Source of the DNA: Pandoraea terrae | Lineage (GTDB): Bacteria; Pseudomonadota; Gammaproteobacteria; Burkholderiales; Burkholderiaceae | Reading direction: 5' to 3' | Assembly: GCF_902459695.1 (NCBI RefSeq) | Contig: NZ_CABPRZ010000009.1 | Span: forward strand, 62,001-126,000 | Length of the DNA stretch: 64,000 nucleotides | Shown here: in pieces, positions 26,558 to 35,014 of the stretch | Layout of the letters: the number at the start of each line of letters is the position of its first letter | Position numbering within the stretch: position 1 is the stretch's first letter | Program-made: the position numbers and the translations under genes | The notes under the pieces: model-generated | Seen by the model: only the letters and a program-made list of their open reading frames with translations | The model's database searches: none | Told to the model about the DNA's origin: nothing

Positions 26558-28645
26558 ATGAAACAGCGTTACTCCCGCTCCCTCCAGCGCATCCGCCTTC
26601 TCGCAGTATTGGCCAGCCTGACTGCCGTGCTCACCCAATTACCCGGCCTGGCTCACGCCGGCGCTCTCCGAAACGGCACCGTGCTGGGTGCGACCGTCGT
26701 TGCGGCCGCGCTCATCTGGCTGCCCAACCCTCGCGTGCGCGGCTGGACGTGGGTCGCATTCCTTGTGCTTTGCCTGAGCCTGGTGCCCCTAGGATACGAG
26801 CGGTCTCTGTTCAGCATTCCCGCGGTACTGGTACTGACCGTCGCCGGCATCAGGCTCTGGCACCTGCATCGCACTGCAATCGTTCCATCCATGGAGATCG
26901 TTGGCGCCCAGGTCTGGATACCGCTGGCCATCAAGATCAGCCCCTCGGTACCGTCGGCCACGCCAGCTGCAGCCCCCGCACCGGCAGCGCCTGCAGTACC
27001 GGTAGCGCCTTCGGCGTCCGTCGTGCCCAGGGTTCCAGTCGCCCCCGTGGCTCCTGCGGTCCCTGCCCCGCCGCCGACCGCCTCGGCACCTCGCGCCCAA
27101 CGGGCCGTGCAGCCCGCTGCGCCGGAGTATGACTTCAGCGACAACGTGCGCGAGGCCCGCTACACCTTCGCTGACGTCGTCGGCATGACCGAGACCAAGA
27201 AACGCCTGTTCGGCGCCGCGCAGGACATCATCGAGGCGCAGGTCCGGCCACGTAACGGGATCCTGCTCTTCGGTGAGCCGGGCAACGGCAAGACCCTGTT
27301 TGCCGAGGCCCTGGCGGGTCAGCTCGGCGTGCCCTTCCTCGCGATTGCCTATGGCGATACCGCCTCCAAGTGGGTCAACGAAACACCCCAGAAGGTCAAG
27401 GCAGTCTTTGCTGCGGCGCGCAAGGTCGGCACCTGCGTCCTCTTTGTCGATGAGATCGACTCGTTCATCAAGGCCCGCGACGGTGGGGCGCACGCGATGG
27501 ATCGGGATCTGACCAATGTCATGCTCACCGAGATCGTCGCCCTGCGCGGTTCACGGGTCATCCTGGTGGCGGCCACCAATGCGCTGGACGCGCTGGATGG
27601 GGCCGGCAAGCGCGACGGCCGGTTCGACTTCAAGATTGAAATCCCGGCCCCGGATCTGACGGCCCGCGTGGCACTGCTCGACCGCGCGATTGGGGACGAA
27701 CTGGGGGCAGACTTCATCGACCGGTCGGCCATCCAGGCGCTCGCGGGCCGGTGGGAGGGGTTCAGTGCGGCCCGCCTGTCTGCCCTGGGAGGCCAGTTGC
27801 GCGAGCTGCGCCGGGATGGGGGATTCAGGGGACCGGTCACGTTTGACATCGGCATGCAGGCGATGCGCCTGCTGCAGGGCCGCCGGGGGCAACTGCCGGA
27901 ACACGTCAAGGCGATCGGGGACATCATCATGCCCGAAGCCTCTCGCGATCTGCTGCGGGATCTGGCATTCAAGATGGAGCAGGCCGAGCGGCTGGAGCAG
28001 CTGGGGGCGAGCCTGCCCCGTGGGCTCATCTTTACCGGCCCGCCGGGCACCGGCAAGACGCAGGCGGCGATGGCGCTGGCCAAGGCGAGCGGCTGGGCGT
28101 TTCTCCAGCTCACCGGCGCGCAGATCATCGCCGAGCCGCGCTCCTGGGACAAGCTTTACCGGGAAGCGTGCGACATCCGGCCGGCGATCGTGTTCATTGA
28201 CGAGGCGGACGGTATCCTGCAGGACCGGCGGCACACGAACTATGGGATGTTGACCGAGAGGATCCTCACGACCATGGACGGCGCCGGGGGCCGCATGCGG
28301 GACGTGATGTTCATTGCCGCGACCAATTTCTACGATCGCATCGACACGGCCGCCCTGCGGGGTGGGCGCTTCGAGGAGAAAGTCACCTTCGCCGTGCCGG
28401 GGCCCAAAGCGATGGCAGGCTATGTGCGCGGGGCCCTCAGGAAGAAGCTGGGCAATCGCTGGCGGGTGCAGTCCGAGGCGGTCGACCTCCTGCACAGGCG
28501 GGTGACGGGGCGCTCGATTGCTGATGCCGACGCGATCCTCGACAAGACGCTTGGCGTGGCGGTGCTGCGTCGCATTCGGGACCGTACGACCGATATTCGG
28601 GTGGCGGATGTGGAGGCGGCGGTGCGGGCGGTGCTGGGGGAATGA
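26558..28645 (+). CDS. Membrane-anchored double AAA+ ATPase with Pro/Ala-rich linker
   Basis: The product has 695 residues. Residues 1-110 hold about four hydrophobic segments (RIRLLAVLASLTAVLTQLPG; VLGATVVAAALIWLP; VAFLVLCLSLVPLG; IPAVLVLTVAGIRLWH). A Pro/Ala/Val-rich linker (about 135-190) follows, then two AAA+ modules. Module 1 has Walker A GEPGNGKT near 241 and Walker B VLFVDEID. Module 2 has Walker A GPPGTGKT near 493 and Walker B IVFIDEADG. Both keep the catalytic Glu. There is no FtsH-type zinc protease motif. The layout resembles a Cdc48/FtsH-like unfoldase or remodeller facing the cytoplasm. A decayed copy of its 3' end lies at 34331-34642. Function is unknown. Confidence 0.85.
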   Translation: MKQRYSRSLQRIRLLAVLASLTAVLTQLPGLAHAGALRNGTVLGATVVAAALIWLPNPRVRGWTWVAFLVLCLSLVPLGYERSLFSIPAVLVLTVAGIRLWHLHRTAIVPSMEIVGAQVWIPLAIKISPSVPSATPAAAPAPAAPAVPVAPSASVVPRVPVAPVAPAVPAPPPTASAPRAQRAVQPAAPEYDFSDNVREARYTFADVVGMTETKKRLFGAAQDIIEAQVRPRNGILLFGEPGNGKTLFAEALAGQLGVPFLAIAYGDTASKWVNETPQKVKAVFAAARKVGTCVLFVDEIDSFIKARDGGAHAMDRDLTNVMLTEIVALRGSRVILVAATNALDALDGAGKRDGRFDFKIEIPAPDLTARVALLDRAIGDELGADFIDRSAIQALAGRWEGFSAARLSALGGQLRELRRDGGFRGPVTFDIGMQAMRLLQGRRGQLPEHVKAIGDIIMPEASRDLLRDLAFKMEQAERLEQLGASLPRGLIFTGPPGTGKTQAAMALAKASGWAFLQLTGAQIIAEPRSWDKLYREACDIRPAIVFIDEADGILQDRRHTNYGMLTERILTTMDGAGGRMRDVMFIAATNFYDRIDTAALRGGRFEEKVTFAVPGPKAMAGYVRGALRKKLGNRWRVQSEAVDLLHRRVTGRSIADADAILDKTLGVAVLRRIRDRTTDIRVADVEAAVRAVLGE

Positions 28646-28752
28646 TGCTGTGTTGGGCGCCCATCGTGCCATGGTGACGACCGCGTCGTGGGAATGGTCA
28701 TCAGTTGGCACGGGGTCTCGTTTGGCTGTCTTTCGGTCGTTGCGGTGGGGGA

Positions 28753-28956
28753 TCACCACTTCAACGGCCGGTATGAGACAGAGGTGGCCTCGGCCGGGTT
28801 GAAAAGCACGAAGGTGCCGTGTCCGAAGTTGAGCCGGTACATATCGCCGTTAACGCCGCCGACAATGGGCTTGCCGATCCCAAGAATTTCGTCAAGGTGG
28901 TACGCGGACGACTTCACGTCGCGAGCAGCGATACCGACATGGTCGACCTGAATCAT
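28753..28956 (-). pseudogene. N-terminal half of a VOC (glyoxalase/dioxygenase) protein
   Basis: From ATG 28956 the frame encodes MIQVDHVGIAARDVKSSAYHLDEILG, the first beta-alpha-beta unit of the vicinal oxygen chelate superfamily with the metal-binding His in DHVGIA. It then continues to GDMYRLNFGHGTFVLFNPA. The normal fold needs about 120-140 residues, but the frame ends after 67 within sequence also present in the duplicated ATPase 3' flank. It is therefore truncated, possibly by the rearrangement that placed the ATPase module here. Confidence 0.6.
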
Positions 28957-29128
28957 CGAGCGTTCTCCTTGCTCCCACATCGAGTGCGTTGATCGCCTGC
29001 CTTCGCCGACAGCTTGCTCTCGTACAGCGTCAACTTACCGCCTGGGCCGAACGCCAGGCACTGACATCGACTCCACACCACTACCGCGTCAGCGGTTTAG
29101 TACAAGGCCGATTATGCAAAGTGCGTGA

Positions 29129-30607
29129 TTATGTGAAGTAGCATGAGCTTTTGCCGCAACAGCCTCGCCGCAAGCGGTCCGGCGGCAATTTCAGCTTACG
29201 CGAGCTCAACATAATTTCCACGATCCTTTGAGGCATTTGATTACACACAAGTCGGTCGCCCAGTTCTCGGGCGTACCTAAGGCCGGCGGCGAAATCCATC
29301 ACTCGCTGCAGGCCTTGCCAGATGGTCTTGACTCCGGGTTCGCCGTCGCCTTTGCGCGCCAGGAAGCCGCCGAGCATGGCGACCAAGCGCACGACCTCAT
29401 TCAGACGCGGTGACGTCTTCGGCGGTTTCTTCTTGTTGAGAATGAACGCCGCGCGCCATTCATCCCGCTCGAACAGCAGCCCGGCATCCAGGTCCGGGCA
29501 AGTTCGACCCAGTCGCATCAACCGAGCGATACGCCATGCCACCACCATGAACAGCGCCAAGGCACGCTCAAGCCGTGCCATCGATGCGAGTTGCAACGCC
29601 TCGACCCGACAGCCGTTCTTGAGCACGTGAAAGAATAGTTCCACCTCCCAACGCGCGCGGTACCAGTCAATAAGCTGCGCTGCCGCGTCAAGGTCGTCCA
29701 CCTCGCGATTACTCAGCAGTCGCCATTCAATCGGCTTGACGCCTGCCGGCGGGTCGACCTCCCGGGCGACGATGCAAGTGGCACTCACCACGCCGCCTGC
29801 AGCATCAGGCAACGCGACACGTTGCGCCCACACCTGCTGCCGTACCGCGCGCGCAGGCTGAGCCTGACGGGCTGCCAGCGTGAAGTGAATCCTGCCCACT
29901 GGCTCACCCGCAGTCACTTTGTCCCACAGCTTGCCGCCGCCAGGTAAGGTGCGATTGTGCTGCGAGCGCAGTAGCCAATCCGCCGGGTGGCCCAACTCCT
30001 TTGCTTTGACCATCAGCGCCATGATGTCCGATTCCCGGTCAGCCACATAGACGAGTCGCGTGGCCGGCAGTGCAGCCGCCTGTTCGGCAACCCGCTCATA
30101 CCCTTCGGTCCAGCGGGTACTTTCCTTGATGCCGGGGCGCACGCCATCCGCACCCTTCGGCTCGCGCGCCCACATGTAGGCGTCAAGCACGCCCAGCGGT
30201 TCGCGCGATGGCGTCACCGCGTAAGTCGGGTGCAGATACAGCCCGCGTTGCGCCTCATACGACAGCGGTCCCAAGCCTGTGATGGTCTGGCCGTTAAAGT
30301 CCAGCTCCGTGGTGTCTTGGATGCATAGCACCACTTCGCAAGCTCGCATCCGCTCCGCAGAACTCTGCCAGTGGGGCGCCAGAATGTCGCGCCAGTCCAG
30401 TTCATCCTGAGCCAGGAAGCGGTACGCCGCAGCCGTTTCCGCCCACCCGCCGCATGCGCTGGGTATGCTTGCCGTCGGCTTCTCTGCGAGCCGCTCCGCT
30501 AGCAGCACGGCCCGTTTGTTCAGGCGCTGGTCGCCCAAGTCAATGTCCTTGAATTCTGTCGCTGCCCAACTCGTTTCCTCTTGCTGCATGTGCCGGCCAA
30601 AATGCAA
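29129..30607 (-). CDS. IS4-family transposase (IS50/Tn5-like group)
   Basis: The product has 492 residues. The N-terminus WAATEFKDIDLGDQRLNKRAVLLAERL is the conserved start of Tn5-like transposases. DTTELDF gives the first Asp, VADRESDIMALM the DREAD-type second Asp, and YRARWEVELFFHVLKNGCRVE the Y-(2)R-(3)E-(6)K signature with the catalytic Glu. All are intact. Length is normal. I could not identify terminal inverted repeats with certainty in the flanks (29.04-29.13 and 30.61-30.72 kb), so no element boundaries are given. The insertion lies directly downstream of the truncated Pnkp gene and may have caused that truncation. Confidence 0.88.
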   Translation of the reverse strand: MHFGRHMQQEETSWAATEFKDIDLGDQRLNKRAVLLAERLAEKPTASIPSACGGWAETAAAYRFLAQDELDWRDILAPHWQSSAERMRACEVVLCIQDTTELDFNGQTITGLGPLSYEAQRGLYLHPTYAVTPSREPLGVLDAYMWAREPKGADGVRPGIKESTRWTEGYERVAEQAAALPATRLVYVADRESDIMALMVKAKELGHPADWLLRSQHNRTLPGGGKLWDKVTAGEPVGRIHFTLAARQAQPARAVRQQVWAQRVALPDAAGGVVSATCIVAREVDPPAGVKPIEWRLLSNREVDDLDAAAQLIDWYRARWEVELFFHVLKNGCRVEALQLASMARLERALALFMVVAWRIARLMRLGRTCPDLDAGLLFERDEWRAAFILNKKKPPKTSPRLNEVVRLVAMLGGFLARKGDGEPGVKTIWQGLQRVMDFAAGLRYARELGDRLVCNQMPQRIVEIMLSSRKLKLPPDRLRRGCCGKSSCYFT

Positions 30608-30716
30608 GAGTGAACGACAATCCGAAAGAGTTTACAACCCCACCCGCTATGTCATTGACCGTAAACGACTTTCTGCGGAGCACCAGCCGCCAGAAGTTGT
30701 GTGTAATGAGGTGCAT

Positions 30717-31265
30717 TCAAGCCCCTCTTCCATGATGGGCTTCCTCCTGCAGCGGACGTGCCCTGCCGACCGTGACCGCGTCAACATCACTCGCTTGCGC
30801 GAAAACGTGTACAAATCGGATGCCCTCGTCCTGCAGTCCATGAAACGACCTCGACAGTTCAAGCCGCTGCCGACCGATAACATGAACGGGAAAATCGCGG
30901 TCAGTCCGTGCGGCATGGCGTTTCATCACAACGTCCTCAGGCAGATCAAAGACGATTGCCACGCTGTCGACGTTATGCGCCCGTGCAATCGCAATAAGTT
31001 TTCTTCGCGACGCAGGTTGAACGTTCGTCGCATCCACTACCGTCAATCTGCGGAGCTTCAACCGTTTCTCGACGATGGTGTGCAGGAGTTCGAACGCATC
31101 CCTGGTGACTGTCTGGTCGGTTTCGTCATCCGAGAGAATCGCACGGCAGCGGTCAGATGAGACGACCTCAGTTGGTAGAAAGTGTGTTCGTGCGAAGGTT
31201 GACTTGCCGGCACTAGAGGCGCCGACCAGCATGACCAAGCTCAGTTCAGGAATTTCAATATGCAT
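30717..31265 (-). CDS. Stand-alone kinase domain of polynucleotide kinase-phosphatase (Pnkp), C-terminally truncated
   Basis: From ATG 31265 the product has 182 residues. It begins MHIEIPELSLVMLVGASSAGKSTFARTHF, which has the P-loop GASSAGKST. It continues with VVSSDRCRAILSDDETDQTVTRDAF, TVVDATNVQPASRRKL and the basic lid KRHAARTDRDF. This order is specific to the N-terminal 5'-kinase domain of bacterial Pnkp, part of the Pnkp-Hen1 RNA repair system. Full-length Pnkp is about 850 residues, with phosphatase and ligase domains; here homology stops at the kinase end (VDAVTVGRARP). No Hen1 was seen. It may be a functional 5'-OH kinase or a remnant cut by the adjacent IS4-family insertion. Confidence 0.8.
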   Translation of the reverse strand: MHIEIPELSLVMLVGASSAGKSTFARTHFLPTEVVSSDRCRAILSDDETDQTVTRDAFELLHTIVEKRLKLRRLTVVDATNVQPASRRKLIAIARAHNVDSVAIVFDLPEDVVMKRHAARTDRDFPVHVIGRQRLELSRSFHGLQDEGIRFVHVFAQASDVDAVTVGRARPLQEEAHHGRGA

Positions 31266-31359
31266 GGAATTACACGTTTCTTTGGGCATTAACAATATGC
31301 TAAGGCTGGCTAGACTAGCATGTCTACGCGCGCATTGCCGGCCGGTTACTTATATGCGC

Positions 31360-32415
31360 TCAGAAATCTTTTGAGCGCGTCCGCGCCAAGGCGGCTGAAA
31401 GTGCGGCCCTGGTATAGCTGTCGTCGCGCCACTCCAGCAACTCTGCACCTGACACCGCTGAACGGCCCGCAATCTGGTGGTCGAACTTCTTGATAAACGA
31501 GCTCGTGCCGCTACGGCAGTTCCCTACTGCAAGGCTGTCAAGTGGCGTCACGGTCACCGACGCCAAATCGTGCCGGTCATCACCAAGTCGATAGCGCCTG
31601 CGTGCGGCAAGAAGTGAGTCGAGTCTTGCTCGACGAGCAGTTGATGCTTTCCTGCGAGCCGCCACCTCCGTCCCGCCAGCGACGTGGTATCCCCGGATGA
31701 TCCAGCCCTCGACCACCTTCAGCCCAAAGCCGCGACCCTGCTCCGCCCAGACTGCCTTATATTCGCGAGGCCCTATCCGCCCGGCGTCAAGCGTCACCAG
31801 CCGGCCAACTACGAGATTGGCGCCGAGTTGGTGCAGGCACCGCTCGGTGATGCTTAGGTGCGCGGCGCTGTTGTTGCCCGACCATTTGCCGTTAGCCGAC
31901 CACACACGTCTGCTTGTACCGGTAGCATCGGGTATTTCTGCAATCTTGATGGCGACCGAATGCTCACCACCGGCCCAAGAACTTTCCGACTGGCGATAAG
32001 GCCAATTTTCAATGAGCATCGCGCCAACCTGTTGCTCTGCTGCTTCGATGGATAGTGTCTCGATAGCACGACGAAGGTCCGGTGTTCCGTTCCGGCAGAC
32101 GCTGTGGCGAAGATGAATCCGCTCAAGTGGCGTCTCCCCAGCGAGGGGCAGGCAAATTGCCAAAGCGCGGCGCTTGATGCGTTCACTGTGGGAGCGGTTG
32201 TACTGCGTGTCAAAATCAATCGTTCGCCCCGTCGATGTAACCGGGTCGCGGCCCGGCAGTTTCAGATGCCCAATTCCCGGAATACAAACTGGCATGTGAG
32301 TCTTTGCAAAGCGCAAAGCGCCGCGAAATGTCTTAGCCGTGCTCCCATGCTCCCTCATACGCCCGATAAAATCGGAAATGAGCGTGTCTTTTCTTTCCAC
32401 GGAAAATCGATTCAT
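31360..32415 (-). CDS. Unknown 351-residue protein upstream of the Pnkp kinase domain
   Basis: The product begins MNRFSVERKDTLISDFIGRM and has no signal peptide or membrane helix. The central part (SAAHLSITERCLHQLGANLVVGRLVTLDAG) and the C-terminal part (LDSLAVGNCRSGTSSF) have the look of conserved motifs, including an isolated Cys in GNC, but I cannot name the family. It is on the same strand as the kinase-domain gene, 94 bp upstream, so they may be co-transcribed and it may have been a partner in an RNA-repair or defence unit. The long AT-rich upstream region suggests it has its own promoter. Confidence 0.7.
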   Translation of the reverse strand: MNRFSVERKDTLISDFIGRMREHGSTAKTFRGALRFAKTHMPVCIPGIGHLKLPGRDPVTSTGRTIDFDTQYNRSHSERIKRRALAICLPLAGETPLERIHLRHSVCRNGTPDLRRAIETLSIEAAEQQVGAMLIENWPYRQSESSWAGGEHSVAIKIAEIPDATGTSRRVWSANGKWSGNNSAAHLSITERCLHQLGANLVVGRLVTLDAGRIGPREYKAVWAEQGRGFGLKVVEGWIIRGYHVAGGTEVAARRKASTARRARLDSLLAARRRYRLGDDRHDLASVTVTPLDSLAVGNCRSGTSSFIKKFDHQIAGRSAVSGAELLEWRDDSYTRAALSAALARTRSKDF

Positions 32416-32860
32416 ATCTGATGCGCCCCCTTCTCAGCGTTGCACGGTAATGGTTTTGTCGATTTACGTTCCGATGTTCGCGTATAAAATTTCCGGTTCG
32501 CTGTCATATTACTCAAAAAACGCATAAAAATCTTGACAGTCGCAATTAATTCAACGCAAAAACATTTTTCCAGATCGCATGGAGACTCCTCACGTAGTGT
32601 TGCGCCGAAAACTTTCGGCGTGAGGAGAATTTTGGGTGATGCGCCTAGCTATATTTTTTCGAATGTCGGTGAATTTGACATGGTTTTTATAAAGCAACCA
32701 CACCATTCACACAAATCGCAAGCGGGCGTAAAAAGAGAGGCCATGAATAGAAAAAATCAAACAAATCAATAATTTAAAAAACTTGCTTTGTCAGGGGCAA
32801 TCCCTCCGCCCAGCAAGCGAGCGTGAAAGGAGAATATTCCAGCAAAGGGAGTTCTACAGA
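32416..32860. other. AT-rich intergenic region with a nested hairpin
   Basis: About 445 bp, clearly more AT-rich than the surroundings. It contains the inverted repeat described at 32586-32627 and probably the promoter of the minus-strand 351-residue gene. At 32790-32860 the left end of an IS3-family fragment begins. No gene seen. Confidence 0.6.
32586..32627. repeat. Nested inverted repeat / cruciform-capable hairpin
   Basis: Outer arms CTCCTCACG (32586-32594) and CGTGAGGAG (32619-32627) enclose a perfect inner stem GCCGAAA-AC-TTTCGGC (32604-32619). There is no T-run, so a simple terminator is unlikely. A similar inner stem, GCCGGAA-AAC-TTCCGGC, occurs at 40444-40460. Confidence 0.75.
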
Positions 32861-33003
32861 ATGAAGAAGTCGAAGTTCACGGACAGCCAGATCATGAATG
32901 CGCTCAAGCGGGCGGAAGCAGGTTTGGCGGTGCCGGAGATTTGCAGGGAATTGGGCATCAGCACAGCGACCTTCTACAACTCGCGCGGCAAGTACGGGGC
33001 GTT
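32861..33003 (+). pseudogene. 5' fragment of an IS3-family OrfA transposase
   Basis: ATG 32861, preceded by AAAGGGAG, starts MKKSKFTDSQIMNALKRAEAG followed by VPEICRELGISTATFY. This is the helix-turn-helix of IS3-family OrfA proteins. After about 47 residues the homology ends at GCGTTGTTGCATAAATC, a motif I associate with the ends of IS5-type elements, so a second, mostly lost element probably inserted here. Only the OrfA N-terminus remains. Confidence 0.75.
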
Positions 33004-33293
33004 GTTGCATAAATCAGTTTGTCGGGCGAGCTGACGTATACACGCAACAGTGCTTGCGGTGGGTCTGTTAACTTCGTGTGGAACTGTGTAGTTCCTTGGA
33101 GGATGTCCTGCTAATAGGAACCTTCTCAACCAGCTTACCTATTTGCACCAGCACCTCGCATGCCGGGTTGGCTTGCATCAGCCAGGAACCAGGATAAATT
33201 CCGTATTCGCTGAGCAACGTGAATCGCGCGGCATGCTTGCTCAAAACCAACCCACTAACCATACCGCGCGTTTCTACTTTATCGAGGAAACTC

Positions 33294-33692
33294 ATGTTTA
33301 AGTATCTGGGTGCAGTTGTTATGGCTCTCATGCTCGCGGCCTGTGGCGGCCGTGCAGGTTCGAGCGATCCGCTCGCCGGTACGTGAGGTGTCAAGGACGG
33401 CGATACCGTCACGCCGCTTCTGAAGGTTGAGAAGAACGGCGATCAGTACACCGTCTCCGACTTTAGCAACGGCGCCTGGGAGCCGCTGAAGGAGCAGATC
33501 AAGCCGATGACGCCGGATGATCTGGCGAGGGTCACGGGCCGCAAAGAGGCGGATAGCATAGTCGGCATTCAGGCCAACGCGTTCGCGTTCTTCCACACGC
33601 CGGTCGGCTGGTCGGTGCCCGGCTTCGCGACGCAGACCGGCTATGTGATCTTCGTCCCGATAAAGCTCATCGACCTTCAGCGCATCTCGTAA
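33294..33692 (+). pseudogene. Small lipoprotein gene interrupted by an in-frame TGA
   Basis: From ATG 33294 the frame gives a clear lipoprotein signal (MFKYLGAVVMALMLAACGG), then SSDPLAGT and a TGA at 33384-33386. The same frame continues GVKDGDTVTPLLKVEKNGDQY and runs a further 101 residues to TAA 33690. Replacing the TGA by TGG would give GTWGVKDGD, a very natural lipoprotein sequence, so a single TGG-to-TGA change is the simplest explanation. The C-terminal part has no start or signal of its own. I do not recognise the protein family. Confidence 0.8.
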
Positions 33693-33765
33693 TAGGTCTC
33701 ACGGGGCCGCCCCGATGTTTGGTGGTGCCAACTCTTGCGCGATGAGTTTGTCCGAGTTCAAACAA

Positions 33766-34131
33766 TCACCAGACATCGCCACTCGGTCGAACGCGCTGCA
33801 TAAACATGCGCCCCCTTTGCGATGTACCGCCGGTCAATACATTGAATCCGTTCTCCTGCCGGAAGATCGCCGCCGTTCCGTCGCCCAGCTCCTCCCGGCC
33901 CTTCACGCCGAAACGCGGTGCCTGCATCGTGCCGCTCATCGCAGAGAACAGTGGCTGTCCGTTCTGGTTGCCAACGTAGTTGAAGCCGGTTGAGATAAGG
34001 CCGTATATCGTGACGCCGTCATGAGCGTGCTCCGGCGTGCTGCCGAACACCATGCCCACTGCAACGCAAGACGAAACGGCGAGAAGACGACATCGAGTGT
34101 CGATAGACGTACCTTTCTGAAAATAGAGCAT
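33766..34131 (-). pseudogene. N-terminal fragment of a Burkholderia-type general porin
   Basis: From ATG 34131 there is a signal-like segment (LLAVSSCVAVGMVFG). VTIYGLISTGFNYVGNQNG and APRFGVKGREELGDGTAAIFRQENGFN follow; these are the first strands and the GLKGSEDLGGGLKA-QLENGF signature of betaproteobacterial trimeric porins. After GGTSQRGRMF the expected next strand is lost, and the frame stops at 33766 after about 122 of the usual ~360 residues. The upstream side abuts the 115-bp repeat. It is a gene remnant. Confidence 0.75.
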
Positions 34132-34216
34132 CGCGAGAGTTTTTTCTGATGTGAGGTCCGCAATCGGCAAACGGCGTTCTGTACACACAGTAACTGTGCG
34201 ACGCACAGATATTTGC

Positions 34217-34330
34217 GTTAAGGCGGACGAGCACATCCTCTAGCTTGAGACGCTCAGCCTTGGCACATTCGGCTAAGGCGAGGCATCGTCGATCTGGTAG
34301 TTGCACTTGTCCGGCGCAATTCAATCAGCC
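34217..34330. repeat. About 115-bp repeat, copy 2
   Basis: This is the partner of 25462-25576, diverged at about a dozen positions. Here it is not next to an IS element. It joins the porin promoter side on the left and the ATPase remnant on the right, so the repeat and the ATPase sequence were duplicated together. Confidence 0.75.
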
Positions 34331-34642
34331 CTCCGGCCTGCGATCGTGTTCATTGACGAGGCTGACGGTGACTGGACGCTCGATTGCCGATGCCGATGCG
34401 ATCCTCGACAAGACACTTGGCGTGGCGGCGCTAAGCAGGATTCGGGACCGTACGACCGATATTCGGGTCGCCGATGTGGAGGCCGGGGTGCGGGCGGTGC
34501 TGGGGGAATGACTCTGCGGCGAGCGGCCATCGTGCCATAGTGATGGCCGCAACGAGATATTCGTCATCCTCTGGCATGGGGTCCAGGTCAGCAATCTCTA
34601 GGTCATCGGATCACCGCTTAAACGGTGCGGATGAGACACTGA
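34331..34642 (+). pseudogene. Deleted remnant of the double AAA+ ATPase gene and its 3' flank
   Basis: It starts with CCTGCGATCGTGTTCATTGACGAGG, the second Walker B region of the ATPase gene (28179-28210). It then jumps to the last 47 codons (SIADADAILDKTLGVAAL...RDRTTDIRVADVEAGVRAVLGE, stop at 34512) and continues through about 130 bp of the 3' flank of the intact gene, including GGATCACC and GATGAGACA. About 290 bp are missing internally. The open frame is thus a fusion of two ATPase pieces and cannot fold as an ATPase. Confidence 0.85.
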
Positions 34643-35014
34643 TTCAACAATGCTCGCGCAGTCGTCTTGGACAAAAGACAAGTATTGGAACCCGTGAATC
34701 GGACGTGTCATTCCATCATGAAAAAGTTCATCGCAACCAATGGTCGTGAAGTTCTGAAAACCATCACCGAGTCCGGGGTCACGGGCTACATGGACGCGTC
34801 CATCCGTGCGGATGGTGATACCGGCTTGGCGGAAGCAGATCGCCGAATTACGCGCTCGCAACCGTCGTGAACTCTCGCACATTCTAGAATGCGCGGATGG
34901 CCACTCAGGCACTATCCCCGCCGCCTCAAAGTGACTCCAGGTGGGCGCCAAGTAGACCCGTGCGACGCGCTGCGCGGCCCACCAAATAGCATGCTTACGC
35001 CTACGTCTCGCCAT
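34598..35014 (-). CDS. Possible small protein coupled to the StbB-like gene
   Basis: ATG 35014 overlaps the StbB-like stop (ATGGCGAGACGTAG), the arrangement expected for translational coupling. The product starts MARRRRKHAIWWAAQRVARV followed by YLAPTWSHFEAAGIVPEWPSAHSR, a basic and plausible DNA-binding start. The 3' part, however, runs into the duplicated ATPase flank, so the native end has probably been replaced. On the plus strand ATG 34718 opens a 50-residue frame (MKKFIATNGREVLKTITESG) that competes for the same DNA. In StbABC-type loci a third gene follows stbB, which fits; confidence is limited. Confidence 0.4.
   Translation of the reverse strand: MARRRRKHAIWWAAQRVARVYLAPTWSHFEAAGIVPEWPSAHSRMCESSRRLRARNSAICFRQAGITIRTDGRVHVARDPGLGDGFQNFTTIGCDELFHDGMTRPIHGFQYLSFVQDDCASIVESVSHPHRLSGDPMT

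Noticed and set aside
33384-33386. TGA recoding (selenocysteine or read-through) in the lipoprotein gene
   Set aside because: There is no SECIS-like hairpin immediately downstream that I could identify, and a plain nonsense mutation explains the site.
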